A stretch of DNA of 64,000 bases from Diphasiastrum complanatum (taxonomy: Eukaryota > Streptophyta > Lycopodiopsida > Lycopodiales > Lycopodiaceae). The notes under the pieces are model-generated. The model saw nothing but the letters and a program-made list of their open reading frames with translations. It was not told the DNA's origin and did no database searches. The stretch covers positions 31,772,802-31,836,801 of the forward strand of contig CM055097.1 of the NCBI GenBank assembly GCA_029204225.1. Reading direction: 5' to 3'. The first letter of the stretch is position 1. The number at the start of each line of letters is the position of its first letter. Positions 1-10,429 of this stretch are shown one piece after another. A program made the position numbers and the translations under genes.

Positions 1-270
1 ATTACTGCAGAGTGGGGGCCTTCTTGGAGGGCGCACTATTATCCCTCCTAGTTGGGCCCTTGCCACTAGAAGCTTCCTTTTTAGGGCTTCCTTCAGACTA
101 TAAGTAGGGAATCTGAGTCGTTTGTTATTCAGCTGATGATATTGATCTCTCTCTTTAGTCTCCTTAATCTCTCTCTTTCATGCTTTCTAGGGTTAAGTCT
201 TGCTTATGTGATGCTTTCATAGCTTAGCTCTAGATCAATTGTGGCTTCATTCGTAACTTGGTATTAGAGC
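1..270 (+). repeat. 3' part of a gypsy-type LTR with primer-binding site
   Basis: The window opens inside what looks like the downstream part of a long terminal repeat. At 259-270 lies TGGTATTAGAGC, one base from the TGGTATCAGAGC primer-binding site complementary to plant initiator methionine tRNA, which directly follows a 5' LTR. The LTR would therefore end near 258. A leader and a gag-protease frame follow on the same strand, which supports the call. The LTR start is outside the window and no second LTR was found, so length and age cannot be given. Confidence 0.55.
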
Positions 271-542
271 ACTTTCCTGATTGCTGAATTTCAGATCTGA
301 TTTTCTGATTGGGCACCCATTTTCCTTTCTGATTTTTCTCTCTTTGTTGTCATCTCTTTGCTTCAGCAACATTCAACACAGTTTGGAGGACCAGCTCCCA
401 TCAAAGCATTTTCCTTGGCAGAGCTTTAGAAATAGTTAGCGGAAGTACTTCGGCTAAATTTGGCGGCCAAAAAAAAAAAATTGGGCAGATTATTTCTGGC
501 GCCCAAGTTCCAACCCTCCATCACCCATTTCCAGCTTGTTCG

Positions 543-1125
543 CAGGCTCTCCACGCCCATTCCCTCATCTTTTTCGTCCGTTCCTCCTTCCATTTTCAGC
601 CCTCTCTTCACTTTTGTTTGCAGGCTGTCCGGCCCCTTCATACTTGTCACTTTTGTCCGTTTTTATCTCCGTTTGCAGCCATTTTTCACACCTTGTTTGC
701 AAGCTGTCCTGCGCCCATCCCCCTCCAATTTTTACTTCGTTCCGCCTCCGTTTGCTACCCCAAATCCACATTTGATTGCAGGCTCATCACCACCCTCATA
801 CTTGCTATTTTCCAGCCTTTACATTTGCTGTCCGGAGGCTGTCCAGCGCATTTTTACAGCCTTCATATTCGCTATTTTCCAGCCTTTTCGACACATTTTT
901 TCTAGCATCTCTTGTAGCATTACTTGGTGGCTGTCCAGCGCCCCATTTGGCCCCAATACTTGGCAAAATTTCCAGCTCCGACGCAGTTCCTTGACAGATT
1001 TGATCGGTGGCTGTCCGTGCACATTTCCAGCGGCTTCTACAGCCTATACGCAGTTCATTTCGCATAATTTCCAGCTACAAAGCGGCCCAAAAACAATTTT
1101 TTATCTCTATTTGGTGGCTACCCGG
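543..1125 (+). repeat. degenerate ~79-bp minisatellite in the retrotransposon leader
   Basis: A core like CAGGCTGTCC recurs at 543, 621, 700 and 779, giving spacings of 78, 79 and 79 bases. Diverged copies follow near 835, 927, 1007 and 1114. The block sits between the primer-binding site and gag. It keeps a long frame open on plus (460-1227), but that frame is Pro/Ser/Phe-rich, matches nothing I know and is best explained by the repeat. Confidence 0.6.
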
Positions 1126-1547
1126 TATCTCTTCATTTTAGTACCGTTTTCAGCACGCTCTCGTTTGCAGTTGCGAGGTACTACCTACACTATTTGTTAC
1201 GTCTTTTCATTGACGTACCTGTTGTGACGACTTATGTCCTCTCCTTCAGTTCGTCCACTTGTTAGCGTCTTGCCTGGCTTAACTTTCTACCTGTGACTGT
1301 TGTTTTGTTATTTCCATTCCATTTTGTAGTTTGTGTTGTCCATCGCATTTTTCATTTTGTCTTTCGTTATTTGTTATTAGTTTCCGTTCCATTTGCGTTT
1401 CAATTCCATAATTCATTTTCATCGTCGATTTCGTTTTTCACTTTTTCTTCGTTTTCTATGCTCCATTATAGAATATAAAAATAAAAACCACCCAAATTAT
1501 TTGGATCATTGGGTTACATATTCTTAATTTTAATTTTATTTTTTATC

Positions 1548-2852
1548 ATGACTTCTGATTTTCGGTCTCTATCCCCTTTAGATTATCTTTTTGTTTTTAA
1601 TAGTGATAGACCATCTGAACATATGTTCGACAAATGGCTCACATGTCTTCAGTATTACTTTGAAACTTCTCGGCCAACTTGTCCAGGTCCTAATAAGATT
1701 CTTGGTGCAATTTTTCTCTCAAAGGGTTCTACTAGGTCGAAGTGGTTTGACTGTGTCCATTCTCATCTACCTATCTTTGAGTGGCATGACTTTCTACCAG
1801 TACTTCGCCTTCTTATATTTTTCAATGATAATTCTATAATTGTTTCTCCTGTCGCTCTTACGAGTGGTATTATAGGTCTTGAGAGTTCTACTCCTTCTGA
1901 TTCCTCTCGTGAGCATTCTTCCATATGCAAGGTTCCATTTTCTTGTGCTGGACAACTGGAGATAGAGTCACACATTTCTAGCGATTCACATGAGTTTGAT
2001 TCACACATTGCTAGCGATACACATGAGGATGATTCTATATCACACAGTGTGAGCGAGTTGCCTGATTTACTTGAGATAGTTATTGATCTACCTGAGCTCA
2101 TCATTGTATCCCATAATGAGTCAAAGTCACATATACAGGTTCCTACTGATGCTGATTTAAATATACAGGTTGCGGCTGATATGGTCCTTGATAGTAATAT
2201 AGCATGCTATGATACTATTGATGATGTCGTTGCATGCTTTGATGGTGCTACCGATGTTGTTGCATGCTATGATATTGTTCCATGCTTTGACACTGATATA
2301 GTATGCCTTGCTACTATTGCCGATGTTGCATGCTTTGATATTGTTGTTGAGTACTTTGATGCTACTCATGTTCCTGAGCGCCATGCTATAGATGTTGTCG
2401 CCTATGCTCCTTATTTCGATATTATTCATGGGTCTACGGTTGCTCTTTCAAATGCTTTGGCTACTCCAGTAGATCTCCATATGGTATATGGTTATACATT
2501 TCATGATGGTCCTATTGTATACTCACTAGTTTATTTTGCTGATACCCGTCTAGATGAGTATGCAGTTCTTCTAGATGCATATTTAGGCCAAAACTTATCA
2601 ATTGATGCTTCTGTTATTATGCCTACATATGTTTTTCCATTTGTGGATCATATTATTCTAGATGCGGGGCTAGAGTATATTTCTTTAGTGGATACAGGCA
2701 GTACACATTCATTTATTAGCAGTTACATTGCCACCAGGATTCGTGCTACACCTGGCGTATACCTTGGTGGTATTTCTACTATTGCTTTTGCGCATACCTC
2801 AGGTGGTTGGTGCAATATCTTCTCCATTGGTCTCTATATCTCCATCTCTTGA
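1548..2852 (+). pseudogene. Ty3/gypsy gag-protease frame (partial)
   Basis: An open frame of about 434 codons from the ATG at 1548; the frame is open further upstream, but that extension is a hydrophobic A/T-rich leader. The first ~100 residues resemble a retrotransposon gag domain (FDKWLTCLQYYFETSRP and following). The C-terminal part has LVDTGSTHSFIS, the catalytic Asp-Thr-Gly motif of gypsy retropepsins. Between them lies an acidic linker with repeated VACYD/VACFD-like units and no CCHC zinc knuckle. After about 2815 the frame is lost. Reverse transcriptase does not follow, so the element is incomplete. Gag is called from general pattern, protease from its motif. Confidence 0.6.
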
Positions 2853-3985
2853 GTCCGTTATGGCCGATGTTCCTGCTGATTTCTATGGGGTTCTTCACGG
2901 GTCCACATTTGATGGTTCCCTCGCTATTGGTGATCAGGTTGTATCTTCTTTCGCTTTACTCCATGGATCTCTGCTTGAGGTTTGTGATCTGCCTCATGAT
3001 ATTTCTACGGTTCCTGACATGATTCATGCGCCTTTGGCCCTTACTGTTACACATTTTCCATCCGAGGATATTTGCCAGATGGTCACTATTACTTATCTAG
3101 GGTATTTATATGCTGGGATCTTTCTAGATGAGTACACGGGCATCCTTCAGTCTCCTGGTGTTTCTACATATAGGTTTGCTGCAGTCCATGCTGATGCTAT
3201 AAATATATGGCATTCTTGGTTATTACGTATAGCTTGGTTTTCATTTGGACCTGTTGATTGGTGCTGGTTTTTCCACATTACTGATCGCCTATGGTGCGGA
3301 TATCTCTATGATTATGCATGTGGCTCTCTTTCTGTTCCTTGGATTGTTGCTCATTGTCAGGCTTGGCATATCCTGATGGCTTGGTTATTGCCTCCGTTCC
3401 AACTACTGTTTGTCCGAGTGATCTTCAGGTTCCCCGTCATTTCGGGTTGCTCCATATCGCTTGGTCTCCGATGCTGAGTTGCCACTTTGTTCTGGTGTTC
3501 CGAGACCATCAAGGTACCTTGAGAGAGTTCTTTCTCCTCTCTTGGGTAGTTTTTGGGGATGTTGCCGCCATATACTTCAGTGTTGCTCATATGTGCTTTG
3601 ATACTTGGTGCTGGTCTTCTGATGCTACTATCTTTTCTTGGGGCACCGTGCACATATGGTTGATGGTTACGTGTATGATGCGGCTATTCGTGATGAGTGT
3701 CCATCTCTTTTCCAGTTTCCTTATTGGCTTCCCGTTGCTGATGCACTTCTACCTTCTCGGGCTTTTTGGATACCTTGGTATGATGTCCCTATCTTTTGGG
3801 CTGATCCTCTACTAGCATGGGCATTACGGATACCTTGGCACTCCTTGTTGTTGCTTGATATTCTTCTGGTTCCTTGGCATTCCTGGTTGTTCCATATTGC
3901 TTGGTTTGTGATGACGCGGCCGAGATGTTCCCTTCGTTGCCACGATGTTCCCTTTCTTACCAGCTACCATTCACCTGGTTCGCCT
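2853..3985 (+). pseudogene. decayed region downstream of gypsy protease
   Basis: Two long overlapping frames (2728-3477 and 3318-3815) have biased, Leu/Phe/Trp-rich content. No RT, RNase H or integrase motif could be read on this strand. Short phrases such as ccttggcattcctgg and gcttggt recur irregularly between about 3200 and 3910, suggesting degenerate internal repetition. It is probably the rest of the same element after heavy mutation, but I cannot assign domains. Confidence 0.3.
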
Positions 3986-4640
3986 TCACCATAGTCGATG
4001 CCCATCAGAAACTATGGACTTCGGAAGACCATGTAACCTGACAATATTTTGAATAAACAACTCAGCCACTTGCGGAGCTGTGACCTTCTTGGTCGTTGCG
4101 ATGAAATGAGCCATCTTGGAAAACATGTCTACCACTACCATAACAGAATTGAATCCATTCTGGGTCTTGGGTAGCCCAACAATAAAATCCATAGAGATGC
4201 TTTCCCACCTTCCTGTAGGTATCTCAAGTGGATGTAGCAAGCCCGAAGGAGTTACTCTCTCGGCCTTGTTCACCTGACAAGCCGTGCAACGCTGGACGTA
4301 CTCTCTTACATCCCGCTGCAATCGTGGCCAGAAAGAATGTCTTCTTAAAAGCTCACTAGTCTTATCGATACCAGGGTGCCCTGCACAAGGACTAACATGG
4401 CATTCATGAAGTATCTTACGATGAAGGTCCTTCACGTCTGGCACGAATACTTTTCCGTTTTCTCAACTACATACCTTCCTTCACGGCGTATGTCAAATAA
4501 GTACTAGTGTGTTCCTCTATGGAAGCGACAGGTGAGGCTGACTCTTCCGCTTGGTCACTAACTTGCATGCATAGGCTACACACACTGACAATGTGGGTCC
4601 TTTTTGCTGAGCCCTCTTGATCTCCTTAAAAAGGACAGTT
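3986..4640 (-). pseudogene. Ty3/gypsy integrase fragment
   Basis: From about 4470 down to 3986 the minus strand encodes an integrase N-terminal zinc-binding domain (HECHVSPCAGHPGIDKT, then CTACQVNKAE) and the start of the catalytic core (WESISMDFIVGLPKT, MVVVDMFSKMAHF). The frame stops at LPKSIVSD, where the second catalytic Asp of the core lies, so the C-terminal half is missing. Between 4640 and 4470 a frameshifted stretch (KEIKRAQQK...) fits the usual linker between RNase H and integrase. The fragment points opposite to the gag-protease piece on its left and was joined to it by insertion or rearrangement. Confidence 0.8.
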
Positions 4641-6366
4641 ACAACAAGAATTGGCTTGGATTCAATTTTTAAGTTTAAAGATCCATAAGCTGCATAAGAT
4701 TTCCATCTTAGAACTTACATATTCAACTTAGGAGTTAAGTTTCAACTTTTCTTTCAAAGTTTAATTAAACTTTGCCTTAACAAAACTTTTGTTTCAAAGT
4801 TTTCTTTGCAATTGATTAGTGAGTGGGGCCGTGGGGAAGCGTGCTGCCTCCCCTCCCCCTGCTGTCACATCAAAAAAAAACTTAGAGAGGGGAAAGTACA
4901 TAGAACTACCCCCCCCCTCCCCTATCAGAAGGCGCAGGCTGTGCCTGCAGGTTTGAGGTAGCGCTATCCTGCAGGTCGCGCGAACTGACATAGGGAGTTA
5001 AAAAAAGTTTATAACCCCTCCCTCCGCCGTGTAGAACAGGCCGTACCAGGCCCGAGGAAGAAAGCGCAGCCCAGGTCTGCGGGTTCGGGGCTGCAGAAAA
5101 AAAAATTTTAAAAGAGACAGCCCATCGGTCCATACCAAGGGATACACCAAAAATCGGGCCTGTCAGGCCCAGACAGGGGATTTGTGTACCTGCTCACAGG
5201 ATTTTTCTTTTCTGAAACAAAAAGGTCTTAACCCAAATTTGAGGTAAATCGTGAGCAGTTCAAAATTTGGGTCAAAACTTACAAGGAAGTTTACTCAATA
5301 AACTCAAAGTATACAAGAAAACTCAAAAAGAGTTTTAAAACTCCTTCCAAACTAAAGAACCAAGAAAACTTTAAAATCATAAAGGTTTTGAAGGTTCTAA
5401 AGAAAAGAAAGATTATTGCTAAGAAACTTGGATCCTTCCTCAGCAATAAACTCACCCTTTTCAAGGAAAAACTTGAGACAAAGGTTATGTACCAAACATA
5501 CACACTCCAATAAAAGGAATACCAAACCGCAAAAGCGATATAGGGAACCTGTGCACCTTGTAAAGGAAATCGGTCGCTCTGATTCCACATGTTACAACTC
5601 CCATGAATCTCTGATTGCCTTGAAGGTTACTGCACACCCATACTAGTGACAACGCACCGTATCCGCCCATCCATAAGGTCACAACTGACCCACCCCCATG
5701 CACAGAGCTATCGACATAGTCATGCCTAGTCGAGCCTTCTGCGATAACTGGCATCCGATACCACCAGCCATCGCCCTCAGCTCTCCCTAGCATACATCTC
5801 CTGGCCTGGAGATACACCCTGGCTCATGTACGTGCTCTCCATCCACCATCTCCCGGATAGACTGAGTCAATGGAAAGAGGGAAGTCCCACCACTATATAG
5901 TATATAGGCATAACATAGTGAATCCCATCAAGCATGGTCCTACCGGCAACACGTGACCACCTAGGATGGTGACACGTGGCACCTAAACATGTCGATAACG
6001 CCAGACCTGCATCATGCCTCTTGCGAGGCCGCCACTAAAGGGTGTACCGTTATGGTATATAACAGGGAGAAAGGCTAGAATGACTTCCCTCAGTGTATGT
6101 ACTGTACCTATCAAATTCGAAATATTTGAAATAATATATCCAAATCTACTTGATTCTGACTTTTAAATCGTGAGAATTGAAACTGTTAACTACATAGACA
6201 AACACAAAGATTGTAAAGCATTGTTGTGAAAGCGTTAGATAGTATTGGCATTCACCAATCAGTCATCACATTCAATCAAACAAAATATATTCGAATACTT
6301 GAAGGCTATATCGAGCTTCTGATATGAATCAGCTTATACGAAACAATGAGAAAGAGATGAGCACAT
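4641..6366. other. no gene recognised
   Basis: About 1.7 kb without a convincing coding region. The part at 4800-5180 is G/C-rich with homopolymer runs. Frames at 5291-5590 and 5485-5817 on minus match nothing I know. It may be remnant LTR or leader sequence of the flanking gypsy and copia fragments, but no paired LTR was found. Confidence 0.4.
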
Positions 6367-7260
6367 TCAAATTGACACAAAGGCTGAACGCAATAAAACT
6401 CTTGGATTGGATTTAGTCTTGGATTTCGTAATTGGTGCATTTACAGTATTTGCAGAACATCTTCTTCTTTGACTATGCATTGTTTTGTTGATCTTGATTC
6501 TAAGAAGCCCTTTGCAATCAATTTTGATTTGATTTGTTGAGCTTTTGACCTTTCTTCTTCTGCTTCTTCGAATCTTTGTTCGAATACAAGGCATGTAAAT
6601 CAGCATTCAAAAATGTGGAAGCTCCAGTTATTCGTATATCCTCCTGTCGTGATAACCCTTGATAGAGTTAGATATGAGTGTGTCAATATGATCATCACCC
6701 AGTTTCCATATGCAGGTGGCAGGCTTGAAAGCAATGTCATGATTGCATTTGAATCATCAATGATTGATCCGATAGCCACCATTTGCTCTAGGAGAGTCTT
6801 GAACTAGTTGATATAGTTTTGCATAGTCACCATTAGGCATTTTGAGTGAGAAAATTTTTCTTCTTAAGTGTAGCTTCATATAGAGTGCTAAGTATGTCCC
6901 ACGCTTCTTTCGAAGTTTGGGCTTGACTCATATGGCTAATCTGAGTATTGGAAATGTTTAGAATGATTAAAGCAAATGCTTTACCATCCTTCAGCTTCCA
7001 TTTAGAAATGGCTTGGTCATCTGCATTAGGTTTAGTTTAAATGCCAGTGATGACTTCCTATAACTCTTTGGCCATTAGCACTATTCTCATCTTTAATTTC
7101 CATAGATGATAGTTGGATCCATCCAGCTTGTCTACAACACATATGATGTTCTTGTTAAGTATATGCAAATTTTGAATCGATATTGACAGTCGCAACGATC
7201 TGTCAGTGACTGTGGATATATGTGAATGTCTAGTTATAATATCAAAACAAGCAAACAATT
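6367..7260 (-). pseudogene. Ty1/copia gag fragment
   Basis: Read on minus, the gag N-terminus is at about 7130-7060 (KLDGSNYHLWKLKMRIVLMAKEL). The middle at about 7000-6850 gives KWKLKDGKAFALI...SKEAWDILSTLYE, and the part at 6782-6600 gives SLPPAYGNWVMI, all typical of plant copia gag. The last part (6606-6367) is basic. Several stops and frame changes interrupt it. It is the same family as the minus-strand copia at 31457-34030, with matching DGKA-AL and AWDILSTLYE segments. No protease, integrase or RT follows on the left, so it is a 5' fragment. Confidence 0.7.
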
Positions 7261-7312
7261 ATTCCATCAAATTGAATCATGATGTGATAATATGCGCTTC
7301 TGATACTAGATT

Positions 7313-7600
7313 GCTCTGGTACCATGTTGGGGGAGAAAGGCTTCGAGCTTATGGTCGATACAGTAGGTCAAATCGATAGCTGAGATTGCCGAGTAGTTAT
7401 TGACTGGGTCAAATAAATTCGATTCGAATAGGTCGAACGAACTCACCAAACAAGTTTGATTCGAGTCTTATAAAATAATCTTTTTTTTTAAATTAAATTA
7501 GAATTTTCTCTGCTTCAAATTTATGTGTAAATCTACAGAATAAGGGCTTTTCCTACATTGAAATCTCGACAATTTCGACAGACTGCAATCCGATAGATTG
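7313..7600 (-). repeat. copia LTR start and primer-binding site
   Basis: On minus, 7324-7313 reads TGGTACCAGAGC, a near-perfect initiator-tRNA-Met primer-binding site. In the element's sense the LTR ends CCCCCAACA immediately before it, so the LTR occupies plus-strand 7325 onward, opening with TGTTGGGGG as expected for an inverted LTR. Its far end could not be fixed; 7600 is an estimate. Confidence 0.6.
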
Positions 7601-7860
7601 AATGAATGGATCTAGAGTAGAAATCAGATTGAAGAAGAGATTAAATCCATCAAGTTCAACTTGGATGGCAACACCCTATGACCTGAGAAATATGCAAGAA
7701 CTGCAAGGCATTGTTCTAGTTTTGCTACAATGAATCTTAGCAATAGAAATCATTGAAAACAAATGCATGTAGCCTCCACAACATGCAAAAAAATAAATAA
7801 ATAACAAAAGTTGCACCGTATTTTGGTTTGTTGTTTACTCATAGTGGTACTTAGACACAA

Positions 7861-8626
7861 CGTAAAGCACTATCAAAAAAAATTGTGTGTATTTAGAAGA
7901 ACTGTTATATGGCATAATTTGACAGCTGCCAGTGCAAAACTTGCATAACAAACATGACACATTAGAGGAACCTTACATCTGTAAGGTTCCTCTTCAGGAA
8001 CCGTTTTACCGGAAAGGTAAATTGACCAATATGTTTATCAAACGAGTTCCCTCAGAAAAACTATTGATCAAGCTGCAGTTGTACAGCATTCCCTCAGAAA
8101 AGCAAGCCAAATGACCCCATCGTTCTGGAGGATCGGCTCCAGTTGTCTATGGATACAACACATTGGCTTCTTCCCTCCATTGTCTTCAGCTACCTGCTTG
8201 GTAGACATGCTGCAAAATGCTTCACCCCCTTTCCTTGCTCTATGTTTCTAATTTAAGCTCTATTTCATCGTGATATCACCATTACCCATTTACCCAATCG
8301 CTTTCTGCGCTAACTTTATCAAATTGAATCAACCGCGACTCAGCAGCGTTGTCCTTTTGATGCATCAAAGTTGAGGAGTTGCTTGTCAGAAAGTCCCGAT
8401 AGCTCGTTCACATAACCGTGAAAATTCTGAGAATGGCACCCAAAGAAAATGGTGCCCCTCCATCGCCCTACAACCTGCAGAAGCACCCATCCATCGCCCC
8501 TCCATCGCCTTGCAGCCTACAGAAAAGTGGCGGTAAAAACCTCATGAAGCTCCAGTAAAAAAAAACATCCAGAAACTTCTCTAGTAAAAAACGTCCGTTT
8601 GAAATTTTTTTGATAGTGCCTTTACG
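7861..8626. mobile_element. short non-autonomous element with terminal inverted repeats
   Basis: The left end begins CGTAAAGCACTATCAAAAAA (7861). The right end, read on minus from 8626, begins CGTAAAGGCACTATCAAAAA, differing by one extra G. That gives ~24-bp terminal inverted repeats around ~766 bp of noncoding DNA. No clear target duplication is visible (CACAA versus ACGGG outside the repeats), so the superfamily is open. It lies downstream of exon 2 of the RNase H2C gene in that gene's direction, possibly in an intron. Confidence 0.5.
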
Positions 8627-8628
8627 AC

Positions 8629-8658
8629 GGGGAAGGCCCGAGGACGGGGGCCTTCCCC
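8629..8658. other. 11-bp perfect hairpin
   Basis: GGGGAAGGCCC (8629-8639) and GGGCCTTCCCC (8648-8658) form a perfect 11-bp stem with an 8-base loop, just outside the right end of the 7861-8626 inverted-repeat element. There is no following T-run and no evidence of transcription termination. It may be a remnant end of another inverted-repeat element. Confidence 0.5.
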
Positions 8659-9039
8659 TATACTTTCATATGCAGTGGGCATACATATACAGTGAAACTA
8701 ACTTATAAATTGTCACTACCGATCATACAAATGGAAATTCCCCAAAGAGAATTTGGCCTACCACCAATGTGCATGATAATGAGCATTGTCAGCAAACTTT
8801 TCTAATACACTAAATGTGTCAAGATAATTTTGAACTTGGGTGCATGTTGTAAGCTTTTGAATTCATGTTTTAGATAGCTACGTGGAAAATTTATTGATTC
8901 TCCAAAAACTACACATTACAATTGTAACTTGATCTATCAATAAAGAAAGCAATGTCTAGGTACTTGAGTGCCCATTCACATTCTTGATTGATATTTGAAG
9001 TTTGGAAAAGTAAGAGCAAAGAAGAGACAAATACCATAC

Positions 9040-10077
9040 CACAATATTCGGGCGGTATGTGCAATGTACAACCCAACAGCTTTCGTCCTCGAAATGCAGC
9101 CTCCTTCACCTCTAAACCATCAGCATTCAAGTCTGCCATAACAAATACAGGGTGAAGTGAATTTATGTTCTTCAGTTCAGAGAGCATTCTAAAAATTTCA
9201 AAAACAATTGCTATTTTCTTTCCAATTATTCCCGTGGTTAAATTAAGCTTCACCTTGTTAATGATTCTCCGACATCATCCAACCCTCACTTCCTATGGCA
9301 CGTACTTTATGCATCTGGCCTTGCCTATACATTAGGAATGTTAAAATCTAGTTGTTTCTAATCTTTGGGCCGATTTTGGTACTCATCTTAAGTTAGAAGA
9401 CTCATTCAAACTGACCTGATAAACATGACGTTGCGTTTTAGAGGCTTGGTCACGCCAGACTAGGTAAATAACTTGATCAAAGCCTTACAAATGTGAAGAG
9501 AGCTCAAAGAATTACAATCTACTCACAGAAAGCTATGCTTAGAGCTCCATTAAAGGCCTTACACATAAACTACTATTGTCTTCTTTGAAGGAAATTATTT
9601 TTAGAGCTCCTCTGACACCCTCCCAACTTCACTTTCCAGCTCACACTACTCTTCACAGGCAATGCCCCAAAGTCTAGTTCCTGTCCTGTCATTTTCAGAT
9701 AATCCATAAACATAAGGGCGTAGGCATCTTGTGTTTCCAGTAATTTGAACTAGAAGACTGCAAAATCAAGCTCGAAACACAGTCTGTGATCTGAAAGACA
9801 TAATCCAGCAGCATTCGCAAAAGTGAATGAAGAATAGGATGGGCGATGATTCAGTTGCTGTTTGTGGGTTGTGTTGGTATGAGTAATTAGTACCTGTGGG
9901 CTTGGGCTTGAAGAAGTCGGAGACAGGCGCATCACCATTGTGCGCGATACAGCATGGCAGTAAGTGAACAGGCACTGCTGCTGCTGTAGTAGTAGTATTG
10001 TGATGAGGTGGCGGGCACAGCCTTCCCACGCATCCATAGAACTCTAGCTGCTGCTGCTGCTGGGAACTGGTGTCCAT
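9040..10077 (-). CDS. RNASEH2C: RNase H2 subunit C, exons 1 and 2 (partial gene)
   Basis: Exon 1 runs 10077-9894 (ATG, MDTSSQQQQQ..., then VPVHLLPCCIAHNGDAPVSDFFKPKPT). Its donor is ACAG/GTACTAAT. Exon 2 runs 9132-9040 after acceptor TTATGGCAG. It encodes LNADGLEVKEAAFRGRKLLG then CTLHIPPEYC, with donor GTG/GTATGG. The phases agree across the junction. The HLLPC start, the DFFKPKPTG-like strand and the FRGRKLLG...IPPEYCG core match the small non-catalytic subunit C of eukaryotic ribonuclease H2, which with subunit B supports the catalytic A subunit in removing ribonucleotides from DNA. The C-terminal exons expected to the left were not found. The left side is filled with transposons, so the gene may have a long intron or be truncated. 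Confidence 0.75.
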
Positions 10078-10223
10078 CTCTAGCGATGCATGAGGAGATG
10101 AGGAAGGCGATTGAAGAAGAGCAGAGGGAGAAAAGGCAGTCACTCCATTTGAAACACAAGAGTGAGGGGCAAAGAAGCCACATGCCCTACAACTAGGGAC
10201 TACCACCTTTAGGGCCGTTTTCT

Positions 10224-10425
10224 TATTATTAGTGGCAAGTCCTTTCCCACTTTCACTTGGTGTCCATTTTTTTAAACCTTTGCAAGTGAGCAATGAGTCA
10301 ATTCGTTCCCCTTTTTGTTTTCTTCATTATTAGTGGCAAATCCTTTTGTCGTTTCACTTGGTGCCCATTTTTTAAACCTTTGCAAGTGAGTCAATGTGTA
10401 ATGAGTCGTTCCCTCTTTGGTAAGT
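10224..10425. repeat. ~103-bp tandem duplication upstream of RNASEH2C
   Basis: Two adjacent imperfect copies begin at about 10224 and 10327. Each contains TTATTAGTGGCAA, then CTTTCACTTGG or GTTTCACTTGG, then AAACCTTTGCAAGTGAG and ATGAGTC. They lie 150-350 bases upstream of the exon 1 start codon, in the likely promoter or 5' UTR. Confidence 0.7.
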
Positions 10426-10429
10426 TTCA

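Noticed and set aside
460-1227. 255-codon open frame near the left edge
   Set aside because: It is kept open by a C/T-rich ~79-bp minisatellite, has no domain and lies in a retrotransposon leader.
1509-1547. Earlier ATG for the gypsy gag frame
   Set aside because: The extension is a hydrophobic A/T-rich run unlike gag starts; ATG 1548 is preferred.
8909-9039. Continuation of RNASEH2C exon 2 frame to 8909
   Set aside because: The frame beyond the GTATGG donor loses similarity (VSSLLLLFQTS...), so it is read as intron.
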